A DNA stretch of 64,000 bases from Chlorokybus atmophyticus (GCA_009103225.1 RHPI01003156.1:891339-955338), one strand, 5' to 3'; shown: positions 1 to 11,960, numbered from the stretch's first letter. Program-made: numbers and translations. Notes: generated by a model from the sequence alone, not told the origin.

Positions 1-1353
1 GTGCTGACTACAGGCCGTACGGCGCTGCGGTTGGTGTCCAGCACTGCCTTCTCATACACCAAGCGCTTGTGGATGGCTTGTGCAGTCTCGAAGGCTTCTT
101 TGAGGGTGTAGCCAAGGGGCCTGCTGTAGTTCAGAGTCAGGCGTGTCGACTCGCTCAGAGCAGCATCCAACTCATTGACGTATATTACTGCAGCAGCCTC
201 CTCACTGACAATCTTGTAATCAGTGTCCTTCAGCAGACCTTCCAGTCTGGAGTACAAGCGGAGGGGATCCTCATTGGGCTTGCGTCGGAAGCGTCTCAGC
301 TCCTCAACCTTGCTGGTGGTCTGAGGAGGGAAGGTACGGCGCAGGGCAGCGTACAGGTCCTTGAGTGGAGAATCAGAGATGGCAGCACCTACGGTGATGG
401 CTGGTGCGCGCAGTGNAGCTGGTGCGCGTAGTGCTACTGACCCGAGGGTGAAAGCGCTGCCTCCTGCACGAGAGCCAGGTGTTGCTGGAGGTAGAGGAGT
501 ACCCCACTCTGCGGCTGCCGCTTGCTGTACAGCTCTTTGTTCCTCAATGATGATGGCAGAACGGTCAAGGATGCGGACTCGACGTGTGGCCTCCTTGGAC
601 TCAACTTCTGCAGGGGTCAAGTTGACAAGTACCAACTCTGGTTCCTCCTCCTCTGCCTGCTTGAGAGCTGCAGCTATGGTCAAGCCTGTTACTGCAACTG
701 AAGTGGCAGGTGGAACGACACCTGCTGGACGGTGCAGGGATGNTTTTGGACTCAACTTCTGCAGGGGTCAAGTTGACAAGTACCAACTCTGGTTCCTCCT
801 CCTCTGCCTGCTTGAGAGCTGCAGCTATGGTCAAGCCTGTTACTGCAACTGAAGTGGCAGGTGGAACGACACCTGCTGGACGATGTAGGGATGCAGACGC
901 TATGGTGCTGGCAAGCTCGCCATAGCCGTCTACTCGATGCAGTTCAGCAACGGACTTCCAGACATCGTGTGCTTCATAATCAAGATACTGAGCAGCAATG
1001 TGGAAAGAGATCTCATCTGACCAGTCTTTGTTCTTCAGTGCTTGCTGCCGCATCTTTGAGTGGAACTTGATGATGAACTCATCCAGCGAGGTGGTGCCGG
1101 CACGTCCGGAGAAGCGCAGGGATGTGGTTGAACTGGAAGATTCCATCTCGTTGTCGTCGCTGTCCGATGATAGTGGAGAAGCTGGATGACGAGGAGTAGA
1201 GTGGAGCGGGGTGAAGCTGGAGATGGAGCGCGAGCCTCTGCTGCTGCGGTCGATGCTTCCGTCACTGGTCCGCTCGTAGGTGAGGTTGGTGGTTGGGCTC
1301 CAACTGCTGAGGTCACCCTCGTCTATTGGGGAGAACGGGGTGGGCCTGCTCAT
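1..1353 (-). pseudogene. Gag-like protein of an LTR retrotransposon, partial, broken by assembly Ns
   Basis: Minus-strand coding from an ATG at 1353 toward the window edge. The first ~100 residues are Ser/Asp-rich and disordered. Then comes a helical stretch including DEFIIKFHSKMRQQALKNKD, an Ala/Glu-rich linker, and between about 360 and 1 a Gag core with the motif LRRFRRKPNEDPLRLYSRL, like the retrotransposon Gag family, where this helix-rich segment drives particle assembly. No zinc knuckle, protease or RT is seen because the element leaves the window. The frame is interrupted at single Ns (743 and 416) whose flanks are duplicated, so the break looks like an assembly fault, not decay. I found no certain LTR or primer site in 1354-2100. 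Sure of Gag character; element family unknown. Confidence 0.6.
595..893. repeat. 148-bp direct duplication flanking a single N
   Basis: Bases 595-742 and 746-893 are almost the same (2 differences seen, near the ends), separated by one N at 743. A 17-bp repeat likewise flanks the N at 416. This is what scaffolding leaves when two overlapping contig ends are joined without merging. It shifts the frame of the Gag-like gene on the minus strand. Confidence 0.85.
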
Positions 1354-1380
1354 ACAGCTGGTCCAGAGGTGAAAGGGTAG

Positions 1381-3738
1381 AGTGCTTGTGCTCTACCGTC
1401 TATCCTGATGCTGTTACCACCCAACACACTAGTGCTTGTGCGCACTATGTGATGACAATGATAACGAATGCCCAGCGATGTATCCCTGGGTGCAGACTGC
1501 ACTATCTGATGCAGATTGCAACACACTCACTTGTGCAAAGAGGGTGACACTGTAAGTCAACAAGCCACTACGATAGGTAGTGCTGTGGACACAGTTCTTT
1601 GCATGAGTGGATAGAATGATACACTGTTAAGTGAGGTGAATGAGTGTGCAACACGTGGATACAACACCCTGACTACTAAAACAACACACCACCGTCAAGC
1701 TCACAGCAATGGCAGGCACAGCGCACAAGAGCATGCACCGTGTCTCACGCAGTAAGGGAATTCTTGGCAACCGGGGCAGCGTGCTTCCAGTTCAAGTCGC
1801 TTCACAAGCTCTTTAGAAACAGAGTCTTTACTTCTTAGTACTCCTAGTACTCACAGTACTCACTTACAGTGTCACCAGCCAGTCTGGTGACGTGACTTCC
1901 TACTTATACATGTCAAATCATGACTGTGCAGTGCCACGCGGGCACTAGGCCAACGGTCACATCGAGGCCTCATGCTATTTCGGAAATCTCCTAAGACTTG
2001 ATATAGCACATGTGTTCTTAACAGACTTGCAACTGATCAGCTACGCGCGGTCCCTACAGACAGGTCTATAAAGTAGCCCTAGCTACATGCTACATGAGTG
2101 ATACAGTAGCTAGCAGTAGGCTGGGGCTCGCGCGGTCTTCATGCTGGTAGCCCGGGCGTGGGGCTGGGTGTAGGCATGCTTGAGAAGAACTGGCATGCGA
2201 GGGTAGATGGCATGACAACACCAATTGGCGTCAAACGACCAAGAATGGTCCGTACCCTCAGACCGGCGTTTTCCCCTGCCAATTAAATTCTGTAAACCAT
2301 TTAAGGTTCGACTGTCATTGACAATCGGACCATGCATAATCCAAACTCCTCATGAATGGTACCAAGATTTTCATGGGTCGCACTATGTATGACCCGGCGT
2401 TTTTTGCTCGCGTCAGGACCAGCTAGCGTTCGGGCAGCGGACCAGGGACCAGATTATAAACTTTTTACATGTAATCATCACTGGTCCGGACAGAGTATCT
2501 TGACCGAAACATCAAAGTATAACAATCAAATTTGAGGCTAAAATCCTTGAAAGTGGCTTGATCTTATGCTGACGGCACTGATCACGCTGCGCGACTCACG
2601 CACCTACGTCGCACAAGGCTGCAGCATTTTAGAGATGATTTTGCAAGAACACAAGCACGCACAAGGATTTGACCCTACAACCTCTAACATTGAAACGACG
2701 CCCTAACTACAAAGCCACAAGTGCACGTACCGGTAGAATTGGCAACATGCCGACGGCCACTTGGCGACTGTCGATTGATATGCCCATATTATGCATGGGC
2801 TAAGCTAAAAGTTGAGCCCATGCAGTGCATGCTATAAACATGCAAAGGCTGTGCAAGTATCACCTTATGAAAATTCGAAATGGATGGACATCCGCAACTC
2901 CGCGGCTGCTAGAATAATTAAATACACCATTTAGTTGGGGGGCTATCTAAATGTGCCGGGAATCGTGTTACGGGCTGTCAATGACAGCCCGTTTCTAAGA
3001 TGAATAGAAACATACATATACACATGTACACACATGCATATGTATATATGTGTGTGTATATATACACATGTGTGCGTACGATGTCATGTAACATGCACAG
3101 TACATATATACCTTGAATATAAGTATATATGTATGTATCACGTTGGCATCGCAGCGCCGGCCCTTTAACGGCTAGTAAAAAGGCAACTGCATGGTTGGGG
3201 TCTGTTAATAAGTTTGTTGTGCCACAAAGGGCTATCATTAAAATGCTACTTGTGTCATGACTACATTTCATATATTATATAACACATACAATGTTAAGCG
3301 CATGTGAAGATGCAACACTTGCGTAAAATATCAACATATTAACAATCCAATTTTTAAAAATTTATAACCGCCTTATACACAGCAATCCACCCGATGATGC
3401 GCGAATCGAAAGTTATATATATCGATCACATGACGTTTTTGTAATAATGTTCATTTATGTATGACGTACATATATATCAATGCATGTCACGAGAACATTC
3501 CTATGTATATAATATATACTCGCAACTTCGTGCACATGCAATTATTATGGTTATAATAGTTGCAAAGATAGCCCCTTAAAGCTCATTAATTGATAACTGA
3601 CAGCCCGGCTGTCAATTGGCCGCCGACCATTTGCGACTGTCCACCTGTCGGTGAGCACTTTTCGACAGTCTGAGCGGCCTGTTAAGAAGTTCATACGGAC
3701 CAGCAAAGTTACTGGTCCATGCCGCACCTTATATGGTA
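1381..3738. other. Spacer without recognised genes
   Basis: I see no gene. It is AT-rich in parts. 3008-3080 and 3110-3140 are simple-sequence tracts of alternating TA/TG/CA. Several GGTACC- and GGTCC-containing palindromes occur at 2240-2460. Confidence 0.6.
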
Positions 3739-3910
3739 CAGTCTAACCTCGATAAGTGCATACCATTGGGAACACCTCTTTCTATGCACTTGTTGCGGAT
3801 ATGCACTTACGCTGCCTTATACCATCAGTAAAGTGCATTGGTGTCGGGCAAAACCATGCACTTGTTGCGGATATGCACTTATCGAATATGCACTTATCGA
3901 GGTTAGACTG
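3739..3910. mobile_element. Pogo/Tc1-mariner-like MITE, 172 bp
   Basis: The ends are perfect terminal inverted repeats of about 23 bp beginning CAGTCTAACCTCGATAAG, flanked by a TA dinucleotide on each side (3737-3738 and 3911-3912), the target duplication of Tc1/mariner elements. The start CAGTC-AACCTCGATA matches the style of pogo/Tigger termini. There is no coding capacity, so it would depend on a transposase elsewhere. Inside, a 20-bp piece with TTGTTGCGGATATGCACTTA occurs twice (about 3791 and 3871), so the right end seems built by short duplication. Clean ends and TSD make this a confident call. Confidence 0.85.
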
Positions 3911-4149
3911 TAGCAAACGGATTGGGTACGGTGCACGACAGCAGGGACCGCACGGCCGCGGAACCGTACCTGATGCAATTCATAAACCAGCGTGGCTAAC
4001 CAGTCCATGCCGCACCATAATTGGTGTGGCTTAGATTATGTTTGGTACGCGCCAGCACACCAAGCATTGGGGTCCTGAACGGACCAGGAACGGTCCGTCC
4101 CCCGCGGACCAGGCGGTCCTAGCCCGCGTATCTGGTCCTCGAATGTCAA

Positions 4150-6202
4150 GCCGTGTGCACCAACTATAGCAAGCTCGGGATGGGAGCCGTGCCGGTATAG
4201 CACGATGAGAACAAAAAGGAGCGGGTAGTGTCATACGCAGCGGAAGCAACAACAGCAGCTACGAGGGAGAGTGCCTCGCTGCAGTTTGGGCAATCTCCTT
4301 CTTCCGGCCATTCCATCTCGGCCGCCAGTTTCACTTGATCACCGACCATCAGCCACTCAAGTGGTTGATGACCAACCCACACATGACATGCAAACTTGCC
4401 CGTAAGGCCTTGCCCGTTGGGCCTTGCTGCAGGAGTATAACTTTGAGATCGACCACAACGCTGGCCTTACCATTAAAGACGCCGATGGACTCAATCGTAA
4501 CCATCACCTCAGCACCAATAATGCAATCGGAGCTTGGCATGAGCTCCTACAGTGGCTCCCCATATTTGCTGCCGCCGCGGTACGCTCAGGGCGCAAGACC
4601 GACACTACTGCCACAGCAACAGCTTAGGAGATACTTGAGCCAATCGGTCCCCGCAATGAACACACCCGGAGGAGACACTCGCGTTGTCGAAATCGAGGTT
4701 AATGACATAGAGATGGCACCCACCGACACCAGGCATGACATATGGCTGGACAAGCCATCCCTCTCTCCTTTAAATTGGCCAGCTTCCCGCCGGCATGAGT
4801 GCGCGTGAGAAGGACCGCATCAACCAGCGCACTCAGCACTATCGCTGGGCAAATGACAAGCTGTATCGCCGTCTCCATGGTGAAGATAAGGAGGCCGACA
4901 CCAGCCACATGCGAGGGCATCGGCACTGCCCTTCACACGGAGCTTGGACACTTTGGTGTTAAGTAAACGGTCAGCCTTGTAAGGGCACAATATTGGTGGC
5001 ATGGTTGTACAAGCAGGTGCAAGAGTTTGTAAGTTGCTGCCATTAGTGTGACATGGTGCACGCCAGCCTTAACACGTGCAGCGCCACATGGCACCCTTTC
5101 CCCATCTCCGATCTCTTCAATCGATGAGGGCTCAACATCTTGGGAGACTTGTCACCCTCAGCATGCGGCAACCGCTACATCCTTGTGATGAGCGAGCACT
5201 TCCCAAGTGGGTGGAGCTGGTGCCACTGCCCAACAAGAGCAGCAGGGGTGTCTCATGTCCTCAGCCAATTCGGCAGCTGCGCTGAGGTCATCACCGATCA
5301 AGGCACTGAGTTCAGAGGAAAGTTTGACACCCTTTTGGACAGGTGCTACATTGATCATCGCAGTACCTCACGTGACCACTCTCAAGCCGCTGGTCTTGCC
5401 GAGCGCACGGTGCATACCATCAAAAGAGCATTGCGCAAGTACATGCTGGAGTATGCTGGAGTATGAGAAGAACACCTGGGATGACCACCTCCCATGAATG
5501 GCCCTCAGTTAACCAGCTGTCAAAGCAAGCAGCTCTGCGCGAGCACAGCCCGTATTACTTGCTGTTCGGGCGACCGTCGTTGCTTCCCTTTCGTGCACAG
5601 CAGGAGGTGGATCGTGTGGTGAACACACCTCAACGACCCCGACTGGATGCACCACGACATTACCACGCCCGCATCACTGTTTAAGCTCACCGTCCCAATG
5701 GCCTTTAACAACTTGCGCATTGCGCAGCACCGCGTCACACTGCGCTACGAGCGCGTGCTTGGTGGCTTCTACAAGAAGCGTCAATGTCGGTTTCAAGCAG
5801 GGGACTTTGCCTACCGCATGAAGGCCACCAAAAACACGCTCGACACTTTCATTAGCCGCACTATCTACACGGTACTCAAGGTGTACCCCACAGAGGTGCT
5901 GGACCTCCTCGGCCAGAACGGCGAGAGGTTGAACTTTAACCGACGCCAATGGCAACATGAATTGCGCGCCATGTCACCTCTGTTATGTGGATGGCTTCGG
6001 GCGCATTAAGCACCCCCGCCCGGCCCGCAGCACACGTTGTGAGCGCTGTGGTAATGCCGACGACGACCTGCTTATGATGCTGTACAATAGCTGTAATAAA
6101 GGGCTGTATCGCTCCTGCTTGGAGCCCCCCTTGGGTAAGGTACCGGTGGAGGAGTATTGGTGCGATTACTGCCGCACCAACAGACCTCCACACTTGCGCT
6201 AG
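4150..6202 (+). pseudogene. Decayed Ty3/gypsy pol: RNase H, integrase, C-terminal PHD-like finger
   Basis: Plus-strand pol fragments in shifting frames. RNase H lies at 4320-4500 with LITDHQPLKWLM and, in another frame, the LLQEYNFEIDH...ADGLNR tail. The integrase core lies at 5140-5640 with ITDQGTEF (second Asp) and GLAERTV (Glu of D,D-35-E), then the gypsy signature HSPYYLLFGR. The integrase C-terminal domain is at 5680-5945. The frame then passes to a Cys-rich module at 5957-6202. Reverse transcriptase, protease and Gag are absent upstream, and frameshifts and stops show the copy is dead. A polypurine run at 6238-6250 (GGGGGGTGG) may be the PPT before a 3' LTR, but I found no matching LTR. 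On order of domains this is Ty3/gypsy (RNase H before integrase). Confidence 0.75.
5957..6202 (+). other. PHD-finger-like module at the end of the gypsy integrase
   Basis: The 81-aa frame contains CERCGNADDDLLMMLYNSCN, then GLYRSCLEPPLG and EEYWCDYC, and ends at a stop. The spacing and the words CxxC, NSCNKG, SCLEPPL and WCxYC follow the PHD finger, which reads histone H3 tails. Two ligand positions are altered (Cys to Tyr before NSC, His to Tyr in GLYRSC), so this copy should not bind both zincs. Its place after the integrase is where chromoviruses carry a chromodomain, so it may have steered integration. Confidence 0.65.
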
Positions 6203-8253
6203 AAGCTAAGCTCTGGTGCTGGAAGCTTCTCAGAAGCTCAGGGGGGTGGCTTGTTGATTGTGTGCCCTACAGCACAGCATGTGCACTATAGTGGAGCACA
6301 ACTCCCCAAGTCCGTATTACTCAGCAGTGGACAAGCTCCACCAAGCATTTATCCCATGAGAGCTGATTTACCTTTGCTGTTGTCGACATGCTATTGTATG
6401 CTGCAGTAGCATATTTAGCGAGCGTGTCTTCTTTTACAGCTATCTGAGACAGCGTGACCCTCGACTCTCCCCGGCCCGACAAGAACGCATTAATTTGAGG
6501 GCTAACATAGAGCTGTTGTAATGCACAGCTGAAGCCGTATGTGGCGTCAGTTTTGTCTCAGGTGCGTGATGGCTCATTGAAACTTGTTGCATTAAAAACT
6601 ACCATGGTGACCCACACAATCTTCACAAGCTGGTAATGAAGTACTAACACATCATGAGGACAGTGCTAGCATCGTCGCTTATTAATACATATGGTGAACA
6701 ACAATTAACCTTATATTTTGCAGTCTATCGTAGTTTTGAAACAGTGTAATATTAAAGCTGCTAAGTCCATGATTAGCAATGAGCTGTTAGCCAATCGAGT
6801 ACTTGTAGCTATGTTATAATTCATTTGTACTCAGATTTTACAAACAATGAACTTGCAAATCTTAGGCTTTGCAAATTGCTACTTGCTATGTGAAGTTAAG
6901 GCAGCAATAGCTGCGGTGTGTGCACACATCACATGTGTATGTGTGTGTGCACACATAATCAAAGCATCTTGAACAATGTCATCTTAAAACGTGTATATGC
7001 ATCCGGTTGCAGCAGCAAGTGGTACGTGTAACAAAAACGCCACTCACCGGCGGACAAATTAATGCGACTTGATAATGAGCATTGTGTTTGCATTCGTTTG
7101 AGGGTTATTGTGTGTTGGTTGGAGGGTTATGCAAAATTTCCGAACAATGCATATCGACATGTATGTATATAATTTATGTCATGAATAAATACATTGCGTC
7201 ACTGAGTCAGACTTTAATTATGGTGATTGCGCATGCAACATCCCAAATCATGATGTGCAAATCTCTCTACATCAAGCGTGAACTCAAGCCAATATTGTAT
7301 GAATGAAATGTTGGTTAATACATGTTTTACCATAATACACTTCCTTTCAGCTCATCACACATTTCAAATTCAAAGCAAGTTGCCATTATAGAGCGCAAAT
7401 TGCAATAGCATTTTAATCCAACAAATACTTGGCTAATTCAGATACAAAATCGATCCATGCATTCTTCTTGAGTGCACATAACATGTTGCAATGCTATTGA
7501 TGTATGACAATGCATGTCGATAAAGGACAATGTTTGCCATACAATTACGAAAGTGACTACAAATAATGTGGTTTCAACATTCTTGTTGATCACTTTCCAT
7601 TTTCCTTATGTATGCATGGCATGTTGCAATGTCAACCATTGTTTGTGACGAATAACACTTGAGACAAACTTCGCCATGCCATGGCGAAAGTATGTGACGG
7701 GAATGATGTTTTAAGATGGTAATTGGTATATACTTGGACAATGCCCCTTTTAGCTATCAGAGACCCTCCCGCCTCAATGTTAAATGCATTATACCAAGAC
7801 TTAATGCTTTACTAATAGAGGTGATGGGAGGCTTTGATTAAGGGGGGTTGTGTACGGGTACCTACGGGTTCCTGCCATACAGCAGTCATACAGTAGTGTG
7901 ACTTAAGGATAGTTTTAAATGACTTAAACTGTATTGTTAATTATTATTTTTGGCCCTACCAACACTAGTTGAATGTTTATTAGTTGATCACTCTATAAAA
8001 GAAAAAGGTTGGACTGATTTAACTTGTAAAAGTGAGGTACATTGTATACGGTAATGTATGTTGTTGACAAGACCTCAATTGTTTGTTGAATTGCCAAGCT
8101 TGCTCTCACATTGCATGCAGTTGCCTTGACACGCCAGGTACAGTACCAGGTATTCCTTTATGCAAGCCGTCTGTTCGTTTCAATTTCAATCAGTGCCGTC
8201 GACCAGCACACGGACGGCTGCGATCGCGCCGCCGGTCATACTCAGGCGGCGAG
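6203..8253. other. AT-rich spacer
   Basis: No gene recognised. A purine-rich run lies at 6238-6250, and a TG/CA tract with short palindromes at 6915-6960. The last 200 bases should hold the RPL13A promoter. Confidence 0.6.
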
Positions 8254-8261
8254 TTAGGGTT
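8254..8261 (+). promoter_or_regulatory. Telo-box-like TTAGGGTT upstream of RPL13A
   Basis: TTAGGGTT lies 62 bp before the RPL13A ATG in a GC-rich leader. Telo boxes (AAACCCTAA and reverse complement) are common in plant ribosomal-protein promoters. Whether it acts here is inferred. Confidence 0.45.
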
Positions 8262-8322
8262 GTAGTGGGTCTCTTTGGCGGCGACGGCGGCGGCGGCGGG
8301 GGTCTCCGTCTAGCCGGCCACG

Positions 8323-9835
8323 ATGGTGAGCGGATCCGGAGTGTGCGCTCCCGTGGTAGTGGTGGACGCCAGGCATCATATGCTGGGCCGCCTGGCGTCA
8401 ATCGTCGCCAAGGAGTTGCTCAATGGCCAGAGGGTTGTGGTCGTCCGCTGCGAGGCTATCGCCGTCTCTGGCGGCCTTGTCCGCCAGAAGCAGAAGTACC
8501 TGCGCTTCCTCAGGTGCGGCAGCTGCGCATTGTGTTGGCGCTGGTTGAGCGTGTGTGTGGACTGGTAGCGGCGTTTTGTGCAGCAAGCAATCTTTTAGGG
8601 TTTTGTAAGTTTGAGAGTGCTGTGTCATCACCATACGCATGTACTTGCGCGTAGTATTTTGGTAACTTTTGTATTTGAGGTTCTCGGCCTGGAGTGTGTA
8701 CGCTTTGCAAGGCTCGCGGTCAGCAATGCCGCAAAATTTAGAGCAGGGGCTCCGCTCGCAAGCATATACAGAACATCTGCTGCTGTGGCATGTTGTTAGC
8801 TACACTTCCCGCTGCGTTTGTATAAAACAGATTTGATCGAGTTGGCGGCATTGCTGTCGGCTTATGCGCTCTGGTTGCGACTGGCGCGGCAATTGTTTCG
8901 CATTAGTTTTGGTTGCAGAGCGCCGGCAGAGTAGCCGTACTTGATTGTTATGATTATCGCTATAATCTCAGTGGGGTCGAAATAGGTATCCTTCCAATCG
9001 GGAGCTCCCTGGTGTGTTATTGGTTGCTGCACGTTTTCATGCAGTACTGGCGCAAATTTTGTGCTTGAGTTGGTTGTTTCTTCTCCATGCTCTTTTGCTG
9101 AACTGCGTGTGACGCATTGCAGGAAACGCATGAACACAAACCCCTCTCGCGGCCCGTACCATTACCGCGCCCCAAGCAGAATTCTGTGGAGGACACTGCG
9201 CGGCATGATGCCCTACAAGACTCCCCGCGGTGCTGCTGCCCTCGAGCGCCTTCAGTGCTACGAGGGTGTGCCTCCTCCCTTTGACAAGGTGCGATTATCT
9301 ACTTGCCGCATATCTAGCATCAGCAATTTATGCATCAGCCTTGTATACAGGTTGTCAAATAGGGTTGATTGGAATGTGTTTGCACCATCACTGTCACCTC
9401 GGTGTCTTCCATGCACGTGTTTGTCAATCATGCACCATTAGGTACTAAGTTGTTGACAGCAAATCGAGCAATGGTGCTCAATTGTTCAGCATTCTAAACA
9501 AATGGGCTCTACAATCAAGAAGCGTGATTTCAGGTCGCACTTGCTAACGTGTCTGGGGATGTTTTTTGCAGAAGAAGCGCATGGTCATTCCCGATGCCCT
9601 GAAGGTGCTGCGGCTGCAGCCAGGCCACAAGTTCTGCCTTTTGGGACAGCTGTCTGCGGAGGTTGGCTGGAAGTACGGTGAGGTTGTGGAGGAGCTGGAG
9701 GCCAAGCGCAAAGCCAAGTCCGCTGTCTTCTACCAACGCAAGAAGGAGCTCACCAAGCTCCGCAACCAGGCCATCGCTACCGCCTCAGACCAGCTCAAGG
9801 ACATCCAGCCCATTCTCGCCCCTGTTCAGTACTAG
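8323..9835 (+). CDS. RPL13A: 60S ribosomal protein L13a (uL13)
   Basis: Three exons, 8323-8513, 9123-9288 and 9572-9835, join in phase into 206 aa, the normal plant length. uL13 is a surface protein of the large ribosomal subunit in the cytosol. The N-terminus starts MVSGSG and holds [20 protein letters not shown] and [15 protein letters not shown]. Exon 2 holds [20 protein letters not shown]. Exon 3 holds [19 protein letters not shown] and a basic Lys/Arg tail ending QY-TAG. Introns are GT-AG (609 and 283 bp). In animals this gene's introns host box C/D snoRNAs; I looked and saw no convincing C/D pair here, only a 12-bp inverted match (about 8724 and 8845) in intron 1. The ATG is the only one that gives the conserved N-terminus. 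Confidence 0.97.
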
Positions 9836-10704
9836 ACTTGACTCTGTCTGCTGGCAACTATTGCAATGCTGTACAATTTGTCGTTCTGCCTTTTTGAGGA
9901 ATATTGCTGCGCAATGGGCAAGTGCAGTGCTTCTCAAGTTATGTTGCAAGAATGCCGTGGCTGACAGCGTAAGTGACTGCCTCGCTACATGCATGACTGA
10001 GTGACTACATGGGGTCGCCATTGTGTGGATGTGCTGCACATTATGTGTATGTATATTCGTGAGTAAGATGATATTTGCTAGCAAACTCAGTTTTGCTGCT
10101 TCGATAGTAAGACTTACAAGTGATGGATTTTACCAATTGTGTACGATCCAGTGGTTTATATGCCACCACTATGGCATTGAGGCCATGATGTGAGGGTGTA
10201 GATGTGTGCCACTGCGTCCTAGCAAGCCTTGTGTGTGGTCCCCGACGATCTACACTTGTGTGCTAGTGACTGAATAGAGCCACATGGATTATTGTCGTCG
10301 TTGTCATCGGTGTAAGCACTCGGGTCGTTCTTGTTGTGACCAGCAAATCTCTACCCCTACCTTTGCCCCCGTGTGCTGCTCTGCAGGACATAGCAACCAG
10401 CCTGCTTAGGTAGAGCTGCTGCGTTGCTCTTCTAGTCCACATCGCAATGCCACGCACGACGCCCTGCATGACGAGGTGTCTATCATGTTCTACGGGAGGC
10501 GGGACACCCGGTCAGCAGGAAGCGCTCTGGTTTCACGCCGATCTTACCATGGGAGGTGCAAGGACGCCGATTGGACCTGGTTGCTTCGAAGCAGGCCACC
10601 AACGCCTATTACTTGACACTACTATTACCACATGCGACGCTCAGCCGGGAGGAGCGCGCATGGCGGAATTGGCTTAATGTCTGTAAGTGTGGCGACCACG
10701 CCGC
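9836..10704. other. Spacer after RPL13A
   Basis: No gene recognised; contains the RPL13A 3' UTR. Short frames at 10263-10677 have no recognisable motif. Confidence 0.5.
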
Positions 10705-10977
10705 GCGTAACAGTCGTGGCCAAGTTTCATGATTTTAGGACCTGTTTTGGCCCATTTATTGAGCACCACGTTTTCATGACTTGTGGCAGATATAGACGAG
10801 TTATGAGTCTGCCGCGGATATCGACTGGAGCCTCAGGACCAGTCCGGAAGGTGCCAGGAAACGGAAGGCAGTCGAGAAGGGCTCAACCAAATTTTTGGAA
10901 GGACCTGGCGCCAAGTAGTATAACTTGACCATATGACCATAAGCACCTAATCAGGAGATCTTTGGTGCGTAAGAAAG
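10705..10977. repeat. Left arm of a ~270-bp inverted repeat
   Basis: This stretch is matched, reverse-complemented, by 14700-14970 at roughly 90 percent by eye, from GTAACAGTCG (outer end) to TCAGGAGATC (inner end). The pair encloses the minus-strand gypsy remnant. LTRs would be direct, so this is either a terminal-inverted-repeat element that took up gypsy sequence, or two head-on copies of one LTR or other repeat. Confidence 0.8.
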
Positions 10978-11420
10978 GTTACCTTCTTTACGTTAATCGG
11001 GGCAGACCATTTGCGCACCACTTGCACTTTGTTAGGGTCCGGCTTGATCCCTTCGTGTGAAACAATGTGGCCCGGGTACTCCACTTCGCGTAGCAGAAAC
11101 TTGCACTTTTATAGTTAAGCGTACAACTTGTGCTCGCGTACACGCTGCTACACGCGCCGTAGAAGAGTCACATGCTCGTCCTTGCTCTTCGGATGCACTA
11201 GATTGTCCTCGAGGTACACGAGGACTCCCTTACCCAGCAAGTCAGCCAAAGCGATGTTCATCAACGTTTGCAATGTCGCTCGTTCGTAAGCCCAAACGAC
11301 ATCATTAACCACTCATACTGTCCATAGCGCGTTAAACGCTGTTTTCTCCACGTCCTCAGATGCGATGCGAAAATCTGATGATAACCTCCAGCAAGATCAA
11401 GTGTGGTACAGTACTGCGCA

Positions 11421-11960
11421 TGTACGGGAAGGTACATTGAATTATATTGGTCATTGAATTATATTGGTCATCGGATTATATTAGTCATTAAATTATATTG
11501 GTCAAAAAATTATATTGGTCATCGGAGCTTGAGACCCGGGTTCAATTCTTGCCTTGCACACGAATTCCGCGGTCGTTGTTTCTTGGTACAATAACATCGT
11601 AAATGGTCACTTCATAAGTGTCATCATCGATAGGTCGCGACTTGCCTAATGGCAGTCGCGTCGGATTGACCAGTTCAGTCGGCAGGACGCGACCTGCCTG
11701 TCCCGAAGCGACCTGTGGGGCCGGCAGCGGTGCGCTATGCGCGCGTTGACCTGTATGGGCCTGATTCAGCCGGTCCTTGCCGTTGGGGCCGGTGACCGAC
11801 CCTAGCAAACCCCTGGGATGATTCCCCAGCTGATGGGAGCCAGCTGCCGAGGACGTCAGCGTTCTTAAGTGGGGAGGAATGTAACGGGAAGGTACCTTAT
11901 ATAACCACAAATCGACCTTAAAAGCATCAAGTCTTTTGTGATTTTTTGTGGGCTATGACA
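11421..11960. mobile_element. TRIM-like non-autonomous LTR retrotransposon, 540 bp, with 5-bp TSD
   Basis: Flanked by the direct 5-mer GCGCA (11416-11420 and 11961-11965). It starts TGTACGGGAAGGTAC and ends in an 81-bp 3' LTR (11880-11960, TGTAACGG...TATGACA; TG...CA ends). A primer-binding site TGGTCATCGGAGC at 11516 resembles the tRNA-Met type TGGTATCAGAGC. A polypurine tract AAGTGGGGAGGAA directly precedes the 3' LTR. There is no coding region. It sits inside the RT of the minus-strand gypsy element, and removal with one TSD copy rejoins the RT in frame. The 5' LTR is aberrant: after 16 bp it is five 17-bp tandem units (11437-11521). Related full copies lie at 40893 and 42932. Confidence 0.9.
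11437..11521. repeat. Five exact-length 17-bp tandem units in the TRIM 5' LTR
   Basis: Units of the form nnnAATTATATTGGTCA follow without gaps at 11437, 11454, 11471, 11488 and 11505. Each ends TTGGTCA, the same word that begins the primer-binding site, so the array seems to grow from the LTR/PBS junction. Confidence 0.85.

Noticed and set aside
3008-3271. Tyr/Ile-rich ORF at 3.0-3.3 kb
   Set aside because: Product of the TA/TG simple-sequence tract.
8186-8654. Frames overlapping RPL13A exon 1
   Set aside because: Shadows of the conserved ribosomal protein exon and its GC-rich leader.
8514-9122. snoRNA in RPL13A intron 1
   Set aside because: Expected by analogy with animals, but no C/D box pair with a closing stem could be seen.
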